A stretch of 64,000 nucleotides of DNA, taken from positions 53,292 to 117,291 of the forward strand of contig CASWVG010000004.1 in the NCBI GenBank assembly GCA_949472775.1, written 5' to 3'. The notes beneath the pieces were generated by a model that saw only the letters and a list, made by a program, of their open reading frames with translations, was not told where the DNA came from and made no database searches. This document shows, one piece after another, positions 42,264 through 51,238 of this stretch; position 1 is the first letter of the stretch; each line of letters opens with the position of its first letter. Both the position numbers and the translations under genes were made by a program. This stretch comes from an uncultured Lachnospiraceae bacterium (lineage in GTDB: Bacteria > Bacillota > Clostridia > Lachnospirales > Lachnospiraceae).

Positions 42264-43738
42264 TGTGCCCTGCCGTAGAGCTTTGACATCTCCAGAATCC
42301 GCGCCGCCAGTTCATCCGTAAACTGCCCGGGCAGCATCCGCCACTTCCAGTTTGTCCCCAGCGTGGAAGGCATATTGGTTCTTGCCTCTGTCCCAAGCCC
42401 AAGATAGTCCTGCATCGGGATCACACAGGTATCGGATACACTTGCCATAGCTGCTCTGATAAACTCCCACTGGATATCCTTATTCGTCTTAATGTTCAGA
42501 TATCTCTTGGCAAAAGCCTTATCCCTGCGGTTCAGCTTTTCATACCAGCCCAAAGTCGTATCGTTGTCGTGGGTCCCCGTGTAGACAATGCTGTTCGCCA
42601 CGTAATTGTGAGGCAGGTAATCGCTCTCCTCTCTGGAGTCAAAAGCAAACTGCAAAATCTTCATGCCGGGATAGCCCGTCTTTTTCACCAGATTTATGAC
42701 CGATTTGGTCAAAAATCCGAGATCCTCCGCGATCACAGCCTTCTTTCCAAGCTTTGCCTTCATGGTCTGAAAGATATCGTAGCCGGGACCCTTCTCCCAG
42801 TTCCCGAACTGGGCCGTCTCGTCGCCAAAGGGAATGGAATAGTATTCATCAAAGCCTCTGAAATGGTCGATACGCACCACATCGTAAAGTTTATAGCAGT
42901 AACCAATCCGCTTCATCCACCACTCGTAATCCGTCTTCTTATGGTAATCCCAACGATACAGCGGGTTCCCCCAGAGCTGTCCCGTGGCGGAAAAGGCATC
43001 CGGCGGGCATCCCGCCACAGCCACGGGCGTCAGCGTATCATCCAGCTGGAATAATTCGGGACTTGCCCATGTATCTGAACTGTCAAACGCCACATAAATG
43101 GGAATATCCCCGATAATTTCAATATTTTTCTGATTTGCGTACTCTTTGAGCGCAAACCACTGTTTTGTAAAAAGATACTGCTGGAACTGGTAAAAATCCA
43201 CTTCCTCCGCATACTTTTCGGCGTATTGCTTCATCGCCTCCGGCCTGCGGAGCTTGATGTCCTCATCCCACTCCGCCCAGCTCTTGCCGCCAAAAGCGTT
43301 CTTCACTGCCATGTACAAGGCGTAGTCCTTCAGCCAGTAGGCATTCTCCTCCACAAACTTCTGGTATGCCTCGTCCTTCTCGATCCGGCTGTTCTTAAAA
43401 GCCGTCTTTAACACTTGGAACCGGGACAGATAAATCTTCTCATAATCGACGTAAGCGTCGTCATCACCGAAATCATACTGCTCACAGTCTTTCTCTGTAA
43501 GATACCCATCCGCAACCAGTGACTCAAGATCAATATAATAGGGATTCCCTGCAAAGGTGGAGAAAGACTGATAGGGAGAATCCCCATAGCCCGTGGGGCC
43601 AAGCGGCAGAATCTGCCAATAGGACTGCCCCGCTTCTTCTAACAGATCAATAAAGGTATATGCCTCTCTGGAAAACGCGCCGATCCCATACTTTGACGGG
43701 ATGGCAGAAACAGGCAGCAAAACACCGCTCTTTCTCAT
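42245..43738 (-). CDS. malQ: 4-alpha-glucanotransferase (amylomaltase, GH77)
   Basis: The 497-residue enzyme shows GH77 landmarks: RKSGVLLPVSAIPSKYGIGAFS at the start, GYGDSPYQSFSTFAGNPYYID, IPIYVAFDSSDTWASPELFQL, the nucleophile region VVRIDHFRGFDEYYSIPFG and the acid/base region VIAEDLGFLTKSV, then YTGTHDNDTTLGW. It transfers alpha-1,4-glucan segments, breaking down imported maltodextrins in the cytoplasm. The natural end appears to be near SKLYGR; the last residues AQCEKNF are encoded by the palindromic element. The ATG at 43738 was chosen; a GTG nine bases upstream with better ribosome-site spacing is possible. It follows the transporter genes and has its own promoter. Confidence 0.95.
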   Translation of the reverse strand: MRKSGVLLPVSAIPSKYGIGAFSREAYTFIDLLEEAGQSYWQILPLGPTGYGDSPYQSFSTFAGNPYYIDLESLVADGYLTEKDCEQYDFGDDDAYVDYEKIYLSRFQVLKTAFKNSRIEKDEAYQKFVEENAYWLKDYALYMAVKNAFGGKSWAEWDEDIKLRRPEAMKQYAEKYAEEVDFYQFQQYLFTKQWFALKEYANQKNIEIIGDIPIYVAFDSSDTWASPELFQLDDTLTPVAVAGCPPDAFSATGQLWGNPLYRWDYHKKTDYEWWMKRIGYCYKLYDVVRIDHFRGFDEYYSIPFGDETAQFGNWEKGPGYDIFQTMKAKLGKKAVIAEDLGFLTKSVINLVKKTGYPGMKILQFAFDSREESDYLPHNYVANSIVYTGTHDNDTTLGWYEKLNRRDKAFAKRYLNIKTNKDIQWEFIRAAMASVSDTCVIPMQDYLGLGTEARTNMPSTLGTNWKWRMLPGQFTDELAARILEMSKLYGRAQCEKNF

Positions 43739-43767
43739 AATATCCACATTTCCTTTCCTGTCAACCA

Positions 43768-43785
43768 TTCCGAATCCGTTCGGAA
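43768..43785. promoter_or_regulatory. LacI-type operator before malQ
   Basis: TTCCGAA-tccg-TTCGGAA is a perfect 7-bp inverted repeat. It shares CCGAA-n-CCGTT with the middle operator before the transporter. It lies 18-35 bases after the malQ -10 box, where a bound repressor would block elongation. Confidence 0.65.
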
Positions 43786-43802
43786 ATCGATTTCTATAAA
43801 AA

Positions 43803-43831
43803 ATTTTACAATATTTTGTCGAAATTAGCAA
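43803..43831 (-). promoter_or_regulatory. malQ promoter
   Basis: Minus-strand TTGCTA and TAAAAT are spaced by 17 bases, about 65 bases before the malQ start. Confidence 0.6.
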
Positions 43832-43906
43832 GTTCGATCAGTAATTTTTCCCTGATACAATCTGAGGAAGCGGTGAACGAATCAGCGCTTCCCCATAATC
43901 CTCACT

Positions 43907-44743
43907 CTAACCTTTGACTGCACCTGCAGCCACGCCCTTGATGATGTACTTCTGGCAGGACAGGTAGAAAATGATAACAGGAATAATGCTCATCAGGATC
44001 AGCGCCATCGTCGCGCCCAGATCCACCGTACCGTAGCTTCCCTTCAGATACTGGATATGAATCGGAATCGTGCGGTATTTATTGATATCGAGCACCAGTA
44101 CAGGCAGCAGATAATCGTTCCACACCCACATGATCTCCAGAATGCCCACGGAAATCATGGTCGGCTTCAACATCGGCACAACCACCTGAAAGAAGATTCT
44201 CACCGGCCCGCATCCGTCGATGGATGCCGCCTCCTCCACCTCAAGCGGAATCGCTTTTACAAATCCGACGAACATGAAGATGGCAAGCCCGGCGCCAAAC
44301 CCCAGATAGACGATCGAGATCGACAGGGGCGTGTTCAGATGCAGCTTATCCGCCGTCTTGGAGAGCGGGAACATAACCATCTGGAAAGGCACCACCATGG
44401 AGAACACGCAGAGGAAGTAAATCGCCTTGCAGAAGAGGGAATCCACTCTCGCAATATACCACGCCGCCATGGATGTACAGAGCAAAATCAAAAATGTGGA
44501 GAGCAAAGTAATCGAAACACTGTAAAGCACACTGTTCACAAAAGGATAGTTACCGAAGGTCATACCCTTTATGAAGTTGTCAAAACCGGCGCTCATCTCC
44601 CCGGTGGGAAGCGCAAAGGTATCGGTCTTTACAAACGTATTCTGTTTAAACGAGTTCATCACAACCGCCAGCACAGGAAGCACATAGATAATGCTGACTA
44701 CAGACAATATCACGGAAAGAATGGTTTTTGTACTCTTTTTCAT
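43907..44743 (-). CDS. Maltodextrin-type ABC transporter permease, MalG-like
   Basis: The 278-residue permease has six helices and the EAA loop EVEEAASIDGCGPVRIFFQVVVPMLKPTM, the contact site for the ATPase. It pairs with the MalF-like permease encoded immediately upstream; the two genes overlap by one base. No ATPase gene is present in the cluster, so a shared multi-sugar ATPase (MsmX type) encoded elsewhere must energise it, the usual arrangement in Firmicutes. Confidence 0.94.
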   Translation of the reverse strand: MKKSTKTILSVILSVVSIIYVLPVLAVVMNSFKQNTFVKTDTFALPTGEMSAGFDNFIKGMTFGNYPFVNSVLYSVSITLLSTFLILLCTSMAAWYIARVDSLFCKAIYFLCVFSMVVPFQMVMFPLSKTADKLHLNTPLSISIVYLGFGAGLAIFMFVGFVKAIPLEVEEAASIDGCGPVRIFFQVVVPMLKPTMISVGILEIMWVWNDYLLPVLVLDINKYRTIPIHIQYLKGSYGTVDLGATMALILMSIIPVIIFYLSCQKYIIKGVAAGAVKG

Positions 44744-45648
44744 TACTGCTGCACCTCCTTCTTACGCGTATAGCTCAACTGAAGCAGTCCAAGTCCCGCC
44801 ACCAGAATAAAGAAGACTACTGCCTTCGCCTGCGCCACACCCTGAGAAGTCGTGTTGGAACTGTAGAAGGTGTTATAAATATTGAGCGCCAGCATTTCCG
44901 TCGTCTTGATGGTCGTTCCGCCCGGCTGGATGACAAACGGCTGTCCGCCGGTCAACGCCAGGTTCTGGTCAAACAGCTTGAAGCCGTTTGTCAGAGACAG
45001 GAAGATACATATCGTAAAGGAACTCATTACATTCGGAATCGTCACTTTGAAAAGTGTCTGCATGGAAGTCGCGCCGTCGATACGCGCCGCCTCCAGAATA
45101 TCGCCGGGCACATTCTGCAGCCCAGCCACGTAGATGATCATCATATAACCGATCTGCTGCCAGCACATCAGGATGATCAGTCCCCAGAAACCGTATTTGC
45201 TATCTAACAGAATGGAAGTCTGATAACGTCCGAGAATACCGTCGAAGATCATTGACCAGATATAACCTAATACGATACCACCGATCAGGTTCGGCATAAA
45301 GAACACGGTACGGAACAGATTACTTCCCTTAATTTCCAATGTCAGAATGTATGCCACGATAAACGCCAGTACATTGATAAAGACAAGCGATACAATGGCG
45401 AACATTGCCGTATACCAGAATGCGTGACGGAAAGAAGCATCCTGAAAAGTTTTGATATAGTTGCCAAAACCGATGAATTTCGCGTCGGATATCAAACGGA
45501 ACTGGCACATGGACAGCCAGATACCTTGAATGAAAGGCCAGACAAATCCGATGATGAATGCAATAAGTACAGGACCCATAAAGAGAAATCCCCAGCGTTT
45601 CGTCGCCTTCTGAAGAGAATTCGTGGCGGTTATTTTTTTGCTTTTCAT
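44743..45648 (-). CDS. Maltodextrin-type ABC transporter permease, MalF-like
   Basis: The 301-residue permease has six helices and the EAA loop DILEAARIDGATSMQTLFKVTIPNVMSSF. The N-terminal MKSKKITATNSLQKATKRWG is a basic cytoplasmic tail. It forms the channel with the downstream MalG-like subunit. It is separated from the binding-protein gene by 125 bases that hold a GC-rich hairpin, likely to reduce its expression compared with the binding protein. Confidence 0.94.
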   Translation of the reverse strand: MKSKKITATNSLQKATKRWGFLFMGPVLIAFIIGFVWPFIQGIWLSMCQFRLISDAKFIGFGNYIKTFQDASFRHAFWYTAMFAIVSLVFINVLAFIVAYILTLEIKGSNLFRTVFFMPNLIGGIVLGYIWSMIFDGILGRYQTSILLDSKYGFWGLIILMCWQQIGYMMIIYVAGLQNVPGDILEAARIDGATSMQTLFKVTIPNVMSSFTICIFLSLTNGFKLFDQNLALTGGQPFVIQPGGTTIKTTEMLALNIYNTFYSSNTTSQGVAQAKAVVFFILVAGLGLLQLSYTRKKEVQQ

Positions 45649-45697
45649 GGTATCACCCCTTGATTTATTTCTGTTAACATGTAAAATTTCATTTAAG

Positions 45698-45730
45698 AAG
45701 GCGGGACGGATATCACCGCCCCGCCGCCTT
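45698..45730 (-). terminator. GC-rich hairpin between binding protein and permease genes
   Basis: AAGGCGGGACGG and CCGCCCCGCCGCCTT form an imperfect strong stem on the minus strand. The tail TTCTTAAATG is a poor U-tract, so it may act more as a 3' mRNA stabiliser than a full terminator. Same place in the operon as the hairpin at 604-656. Confidence 0.6.
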
Positions 45731-45773
45731 TGTAATACATTATTATAAATTTACTTCATTATTGGCTTGTTGT

Positions 45774-47144
45774 TTAGTTGTTTACTGCGTTGTACTCTGC
45801 TGCCCAGCCGTCTACGAATGCTGTGCGGACAGTCTCCCAGTTTGCGTCAGACTGGTCTGCGTTGTACTGGTTCAGAGCGCTCACCAGCGTAGCACGGTAG
45901 GAATCTACGTTAGGCTGGAAGTTGGTTGCCCAGTTCATAACATAACATCCGTCTGAGGTGTACTTGTCAGCCGCTGCGAGGAATCCGTTGGTGGACTCTG
46001 CTGCGGACTTGTAAGGCATAACGCCGAAGGTGTCAACCAGCTTGCGGGAAGCGTCGGGGTCTGTCACACACCAAACCATGAAGTCCATGGTAGCCTGCTG
46101 ATCCTCTGCGGAAGCCTTGCTGTTGATTGCCCAGCAGTTCTCAGTACCGCAGTTCAAACCTGCCTTTTCCTCGCCTGCAATGCCACAGTAGTAAGGGATC
46201 ATCGTAGCGTTCGGTACATCCGCCTTAACTGCCTCATACTCCCAGGAACCGTTTACGAAGAACGCTGCCTGACCTGTCTTGAACTCGTTCTCCGCGTCAT
46301 GTCCACCGGTTGCCAGCTCCTTGGGATCTGTCAGGCTGTTGTTGATGCAAAGGTCATACAGGTTCTTGAAGTTGTCCATATACTTGCCGGAGATGGTAGG
46401 CGGGCACTCTGTCCAGGGCGTTCCCTCCTGCTCGTAGTAGTACTCGAGGTTCGCCATATGACCCGTAAATCTCCAGGAGGAAGAATCATCCATGTCGGAG
46501 GAGGAGAAAGCGTCGAACCCAAGCTCGCCTGCGCGTGCGTGAATGTCCTCTGCTACTGCCTTCAAGCCGTCGAAGTTCTTGATCTCATCCATGGTGTGAC
46601 CTGCTTTTTCGATCAGATCCGGATTAACGATGATGCCGTAGCACTCATAGCAGTAACCGATGGAAACTAACTTCCCTGTCTCATCATAAAGATTGTAAGC
46701 GTCTGTGTTCAGCTCGTTTGCGATCGCCGTGCCGTTCAGATCCAGCGCGTAGTCTTTCCAGTCTTTCACACCGGCCTGGTTACCGATGACAAACAGTGTC
46801 GGAGGCGCGGATTTATCCATCTCGGATAACAGTGTGGTGGAGTATGTGCCGGAAGCCGCGGTTACTACCTTTACCTCAACGCCGGTCTTTGCCGTGTAAT
46901 CAGAAGCAACCTCCTGCAATACCTCGTCGGACTCGGGCTTGAAGTTCAGCCAGTAAACCGAACCGCCGCCTGCTGCCGGAGCAGCCGCCTCACCAGAATC
47001 ACCGCTGTCTGCCGCGGGTGCCTCTGCTGCGGAATCGTCCGCCGCGGGCGCCTGTGCGCCGCCGTTGTCAGAACCGCCACAGCCTGCTAACATAGTCGTG
47101 ATCATCGCTGCACAAAGCATCGTGCTAACAAGTTTCTTTTTCAT
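45774..47144 (-). CDS. Maltodextrin-type extracellular solute-binding lipoprotein
   Basis: The 456-residue protein has a lipoprotein signal peptide with lipobox LAGC, a Gly/Ala/Asp-rich linker, then a family-1 binding fold, with a YWLNFKPESDEVLQE segment and GKLVSIGYCYECYGIIVNP. AAAGGGAGAGG precedes the ATG. It catches oligosaccharide outside the membrane for the two permeases downstream. The link to maltodextrin rests on malQ in the cluster and the shared operator sites. Alternatives such as other alpha-glucans remain possible. Confidence 0.92.
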   Translation of the reverse strand: MKKKLVSTMLCAAMITTMLAGCGGSDNGGAQAPAADDSAAEAPAADSGDSGEAAAPAAGGGSVYWLNFKPESDEVLQEVASDYTAKTGVEVKVVTAASGTYSTTLLSEMDKSAPPTLFVIGNQAGVKDWKDYALDLNGTAIANELNTDAYNLYDETGKLVSIGYCYECYGIIVNPDLIEKAGHTMDEIKNFDGLKAVAEDIHARAGELGFDAFSSSDMDDSSSWRFTGHMANLEYYYEQEGTPWTECPPTISGKYMDNFKNLYDLCINNSLTDPKELATGGHDAENEFKTGQAAFFVNGSWEYEAVKADVPNATMIPYYCGIAGEEKAGLNCGTENCWAINSKASAEDQQATMDFMVWCVTDPDASRKLVDTFGVMPYKSAAESTNGFLAAADKYTSDGCYVMNWATNFQPNVDSYRATLVSALNQYNADQSDANWETVRTAFVDGWAAEYNAVNN

Positions 47145-47190
47145 TGTTTTTTCCTCTCCCTTTCAATAATTGAAATGTTGGTTAGTTGTT

Positions 47191-47241
47191 TTGGAAACGT
47201 TTGCGGTAACGGTTTCGGTATCGTCCCCGGTAACGTTTCCG
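47191..47241 (-). promoter_or_regulatory. Three tandem LacI-type operators
   Basis: On the minus strand three related sites follow one another: CGGAAACGTTACCG (47228-47241), CCGAAACCGTTACCG (47204-47218) and CCGCAAACGTTTCC (47193-47206). Each has the central CG-type dyad of LacI-family operators. They lie between the promoter and the ribosome site, about 14 to 64 bases beyond the -10 box. Confidence 0.7.
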
Positions 47242-47254
47242 TTTGCTTGAACTT

Positions 47255-47283
47255 AATATAACACCATCCCGTCATTCTGACAA
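47255..47283 (-). promoter_or_regulatory. Promoter of the maltodextrin transporter operon
   Basis: Minus-strand TTGTCA and TATATT are separated by exactly 17 bases, immediately upstream of the operator array. Confidence 0.75.
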
Positions 47284-47378
47284 GAGGTTTTTTCTATTTG
47301 TTTCCATTTTTGCCATTTTAGATAGAAATTATGCAGACAGTTTATGCACTTTGCACATGCCCGCTTTATAACTCCGGC

Positions 47379-49262
47379 TTACTGCCTGCTCTGCAAGAAT
47401 GCCAGAAACGCCGTCTCAGGTAACGGCTTTGAGAAATAGTAACCCTGAATATAGTCGATGGAAAGCTCTTCCATTGCAAGATACTGCTCTTCGGTCTCGA
47501 TTCCCTCCGACACGATCTTCAGTTTCATGCCGTGGATCATCTGCATTGCCGCATTCATGACATACTTTGCCTTCTCATCCTGAAAGAATGCCTGACTCAT
47601 CTCCCGGTCAAACTTCACGATATTGACCGGCATATCCACGATATAGTTCAGATTGGACTGCCCCGTGCCGAAGTCATCCAGCGAAAAATACACCCCGTAC
47701 TCCATCAGCCTGCGCATGTTTTCGAGAAGCGTCTTTTTCGCCGCCATGGACGCGGACTCCGTGATCTCCAGATTGATGTATCTGGGATTGATCTGATATT
47801 TCTCCATGATGCCTATGTAATCGTCCGCCAGCCCCGGATAGCCACACTGGACAACCGACAGGTTTACTTCTATATAATGCAGCCCGTACTGCTCAAGCTG
47901 CTCCTTCGTAAAGAAACGGCACACCTTCTCAAACACGATTTCCCCGAGTTGCAGAATCTTGCCGTTGGCCTCCGCCACGGCGATAAATGCGCCCGGCGGC
48001 ACCAGATTCCCGTCCCGGTCCCGCATTCTCACCAGCGCCTCCGCGCTCACAAACTTCTTCGCCTTGGTGGAAAAAATGGGCTGGTAATATACTTCGATCC
48101 GGTCCTCCTTCATCGCCTCGTCAAGCATCTGCTCCATGCTCTTTTCCTTCCGCATCTGCTCCACGAAATCGAAATCCACTTCCTTGAAATTGGTGGCGCT
48201 GTGGTCGCTGCTTTTCCAACGCGCGTACTGCATCAGATGTACCATCTCCTGATAGTCGCCCACCATAGCCGCGTCCGGCATATAGGTAAAAGCCGCCTGC
48301 GCCATACCGCCCAGCTCTCTCCTGCCGTATTCCACAAAGCTTCTGACCTTATGAACGGTATCGTCCGCGTGCTCCATGTCTTCAAAGATCATCCACACCT
48401 CGTCGTCAGCCATCTTAAACACTCTGGTATTGTCAAGCTTCGGCAGTCTCTTTGCAAAAGCTGCCATCACCGCCTGCTCCCTGGCACCCTCGTCGGCCTG
48501 GCTGATGCCCAGATTCCACCAGATGGACATGAGGGAAAACGGCTTTTCTTCATTATAAAGCTTCCTCGCATAGAGCAGCAGTCCGTCCTGGTTAAACAGC
48601 CCCGTCACCGCGTCGGTCAGATACTCGGGATTTTCCAGCCGGAAAAAAATCACCAGCACACCCAGCGCGCCTGCATAGCCCACAAGCAGCAGTTCATTGT
48701 TGAAAAACTGCACCACCGCCGCCGAAAACCACAAAGCAAGCCAGAACAGGATTACCTGGCTCCTTCTGTAGTTCGCCTGTTTCCGCTTTATCACCGTAAA
48801 GACGATATTTCCAATAATAAACATGCCTGCAAAAAGATAGGTCAAAAGCACTGCGGGGCCCGCCGTATACACAACCCGGCCCATCTTGTAAATGCCAAGC
48901 GGCAGACTGGCAATCACGACGCACCCTGCCAGCCAGCCCGCGCCCCCGGTTATGGCAATCCGCCGAAGTTTCCTCTTATCCTCATACACGTCCGTGCACT
49001 CGTACCAGAACCCGGCAAAACCCACCAGCACAATGGACATCAGGTAGGCTTTACAGATGACATACACCGCCCATCTGTGATCCAGAAGCAGCCGCATTAT
49101 CGCCCATATGGAGAGCATATCCAGAAAAATGCAGAGCAGCATACAGAGCAGAAGCACCTGGAATCCAATCTGGGTGTTCAGCCGGAGCGACTCATATCTT
49201 CTGTAAAACAGAAACATTATGACAAGTAAAATAATTCCGCAAAGCTGTGCCTGTATATTCAT
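47379..49262 (-). CDS. Membrane-bound cyclic-di-GMP phosphodiesterase (7-TM region, degenerate GGDEF, EAL)
   Basis: The 627-residue protein starts with seven or eight hydrophobic segments (about 1-215), then a GGDEF-like domain (about 225-370) whose signature is replaced by MADDEVW, so it is not expected to make c-di-GMP. A full EAL domain follows (about 385-627): SAEALVR for EAL, IEVNLSVVQ, LEITES, SLDDFGTG and VSEGIET all keep the metal- and substrate-binding residues, so hydrolysis of c-di-GMP is likely. It would lower c-di-GMP, favouring motility over attachment. Single gene, on the same strand as the mal operon but with a 234-base gap. Confidence 0.93.
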   Translation of the reverse strand: MNIQAQLCGIILLVIMFLFYRRYESLRLNTQIGFQVLLLCMLLCIFLDMLSIWAIMRLLLDHRWAVYVICKAYLMSIVLVGFAGFWYECTDVYEDKRKLRRIAITGGAGWLAGCVVIASLPLGIYKMGRVVYTAGPAVLLTYLFAGMFIIGNIVFTVIKRKQANYRRSQVILFWLALWFSAAVVQFFNNELLLVGYAGALGVLVIFFRLENPEYLTDAVTGLFNQDGLLLYARKLYNEEKPFSLMSIWWNLGISQADEGAREQAVMAAFAKRLPKLDNTRVFKMADDEVWMIFEDMEHADDTVHKVRSFVEYGRRELGGMAQAAFTYMPDAAMVGDYQEMVHLMQYARWKSSDHSATNFKEVDFDFVEQMRKEKSMEQMLDEAMKEDRIEVYYQPIFSTKAKKFVSAEALVRMRDRDGNLVPPGAFIAVAEANGKILQLGEIVFEKVCRFFTKEQLEQYGLHYIEVNLSVVQCGYPGLADDYIGIMEKYQINPRYINLEITESASMAAKKTLLENMRRLMEYGVYFSLDDFGTGQSNLNYIVDMPVNIVKFDREMSQAFFQDEKAKYVMNAAMQMIHGMKLKIVSEGIETEEQYLAMEELSIDYIQGYYFSKPLPETAFLAFLQSRQ

Positions 49263-49282
49263 GCCCGGTTACCTCTTTTTAT

Positions 49283-50101
49283 TTATAAAAAGGAAATCAT
49301 CTCCCGCACCGACGAAAAAATCAGATGCGGCCTGATCTCCGAGTTTTGTGCGTCCTCCAGAGATGCTTCCCCACTCAGAACAAGTACACTTTTTAATCCA
49401 TGGTTCCTGCCCGCCGCGATATCCGTGTACAGACGATCCCCCACCATGGCAATACGGTCTCTCTCCGTGTTGACCCTAGTGGTCAAATAGTCTATGATAT
49501 CCCCGTTCGGCTTGCCGATCACCCTGTCGGGATAACGAAACGCCGAAGCATTTATAAATGCGTGGATAGCCCCTGCATCCGGAATAAAGCCGTCCTCCGT
49601 CGGGCAGTTATCATCCGGATGTGTCGCCAGATAAGGCAGCCCCGCGCGCACGAAATCGCAGACCTTACACATTTTACCGTAGTCGAGGGACGTGTCAAAG
49701 GCGGTTACCACCACATCCGGGACGTCCTCTTCCAGAACAACGCCCGCCTGTAAAAACTCCTCCCGCAAAAGCGCGTTCCCCAGAAGAAATACCTTTTTAC
49801 CTGGAAAATGTTGTTTGAGATAATAAATTGTCGCCTGCCCTGAGGTGACAATCTTTTCCTCCCCCACACTAAGGCCCATCCGTGCAAGCTTCTCCACATA
49901 GACCTTCGCGTTTTTGGAAGAATTGTTGGTCAGAAAGACATAATTTCTCCCGGATGCCTCGATGCGCTCTAAAAAAGCTTTTGCGCCATCGATCCACCGC
50001 TCTCCCAGATAGATCGTACCGTCCATGTCAAGGGCGAAACATTTCACCTGCGAAAGGATACCTTCCGGGTCTTCATTTACGTTGGGAATGTCTGGGTTCA
50101 T
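49283..50101 (-). CDS. HAD-superfamily IIA hydrolase (NagD-like)
   Basis: The 272-residue phosphatase has HAD motif I DMDGTIYLG with the nucleophile Asp, motif II FLTNNSSKN, the C2A-type cap between them and the C-terminal motifs VIGKPNGD and MVGDRLYTDI. NagD-like enzymes dephosphorylate small sugar or nucleotide phosphates; the substrate is not evident. The start at 50101 follows GGTGGAG; the frame is open 45 bases further up without support. It is divergent from the DUF6062 gene. Confidence 0.92.
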   Translation of the reverse strand: MNPDIPNVNEDPEGILSQVKCFALDMDGTIYLGERWIDGAKAFLERIEASGRNYVFLTNNSSKNAKVYVEKLARMGLSVGEEKIVTSGQATIYYLKQHFPGKKVFLLGNALLREEFLQAGVVLEEDVPDVVVTAFDTSLDYGKMCKVCDFVRAGLPYLATHPDDNCPTEDGFIPDAGAIHAFINASAFRYPDRVIGKPNGDIIDYLTTRVNTERDRIAMVGDRLYTDIAAGRNHGLKSVLVLSGEASLEDAQNSEIRPHLIFSSVREMISFL

Positions 50102-50378
50102 AATTGTACTCACTCCACCTTTATCCGCAGTGCACGTTCCAGTCAAATCTGACTGCAGGCAGTCAGTTTGCCTTCTTATGTCGCGGCACTGCTCATTGCC
50201 TACGCGTACATTATATCAGACACGTGCGTTGTCGTCACCTGTAAATGCGAAATTGCGGGGGATTTCTCTGTTTTCCTTGTGTAATGCTCTTTTTACTGTC
50301 TCTTTTCTTCTCTCTGTCAGAGTGTTATACTTGATAGAAAGAACAATGAATCTGTTATCCGTGAAAGGAGCCCAGCCT

Positions 50379-51140
50379 ATGAAAGAAAAACTCTACACCA
50401 TCCCCTTAAACGACGCCATAAACGCGCATGACGAGTGCCCCTTCTGCTTTGTCGAGCGCAATGTGGAACAGGATCTTCTGGATTTCGTCCTCGGCTCCGG
50501 CTCCTCCTACATGGAGAGCGATGTGCGGGAACAGACCGACAAAGAAGGCTTCTGCAGAGCTCATTTTAAGAAAATGTTCGACTATGGCAACACGCTGGGA
50601 AACGCATGGATTCTGAAAACACACTACCAGCGTATGAATCAGGAACTCCACGAGAAGATCAAGGCTTTCGCACCCGGCAAGGCCTCTTTCAAAGATAAAT
50701 TCAAAAAACAGACCCAGCGCACTAACCCCATCGGTATCTGGGCAGCAGAAAAGGAAGCGTCCTGCTATATCTGCAAACGTTATGCAGACACTTATGAACG
50801 CTACCTGGACACCTTTTTCGTCATGTTCAAAAAAGACCCGGACTTCCTCGCAAAGGTAAAAGAAAGCAAAGGGTTCTGCCTGCACCACTTCGGTGATCTG
50901 TGCGAGGCGGCTGACAGCCGTCTGAATGACAAAGAGAAAAAAGAGTTTTATGATTTGGTTTTCCCGCTGATGGAAGAAAATATGACGCGTCTTTCTGCGG
51001 ATGTTTCATGGCTCGTAGAAAAGTTTGACTACCGCAACAAAGACGCTGACTGGAAAAACTCAAAAGACGCCATCCAGCGCGGTATGCAGAAGCTGAAAGG
51101 CGGATATCCCGCCGACCCGCCGTATCAGGCGAATAAATAG
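50379..51140 (+). CDS. DUF6062-type protein with two CxxC/CxxH modules
   Basis: The 253-residue soluble protein appears to belong to DUF6062, a family without known function. Two modules of the same form are visible: Cys20-x2-Cys23 with Cys59-x2-His62 (ECPFC and FCRAHF) and Cys129-x2-Cys132 with Cys167-x2-His170 (SCYIC and FCLHHF). The distances between pairs, 36 and 35 residues, are almost the same, which points to internal duplication and to two metal or redox sites. AAAGGAG lies eight bases before the ATG; the frame is open to 50025 but without a ribosome site. It is alone between two promoters. Confidence 0.8.
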   Translation: MKEKLYTIPLNDAINAHDECPFCFVERNVEQDLLDFVLGSGSSYMESDVREQTDKEGFCRAHFKKMFDYGNTLGNAWILKTHYQRMNQELHEKIKAFAPGKASFKDKFKKQTQRTNPIGIWAAEKEASCYICKRYADTYERYLDTFFVMFKKDPDFLAKVKESKGFCLHHFGDLCEAADSRLNDKEKKEFYDLVFPLMEENMTRLSADVSWLVEKFDYRNKDADWKNSKDAIQRGMQKLKGGYPADPPYQANK

Positions 51141-51155
51141 AAAGAAATATAAAAA

Positions 51156-51188
51156 CAGGGGGTGTTCCACCCGGAAACACTCCCTGTC
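51156..51188. terminator. Bidirectional terminator between the DUF6062 gene and the acidic-protein gene
   Basis: ACAGGG-GTGTT and AACACTCCCTGT pair around a short loop, 16 bases after the DUF6062 stop. The genes converge here. U-tracts are weak on both strands. Confidence 0.6.
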
Positions 51189-51238
51189 CATGTCTATTTA
51201 TATGCTGCCTTTAAGGAAACGTGGATTATAACGCCTCT

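Noticed and set aside
47532..49229. 565-residue plus-strand open frame opposite the EAL gene
   Set aside because: His/Gln/Leu/Arg-rich composition typical of antisense reading of a minus-strand gene; no motif, no ribosome site.
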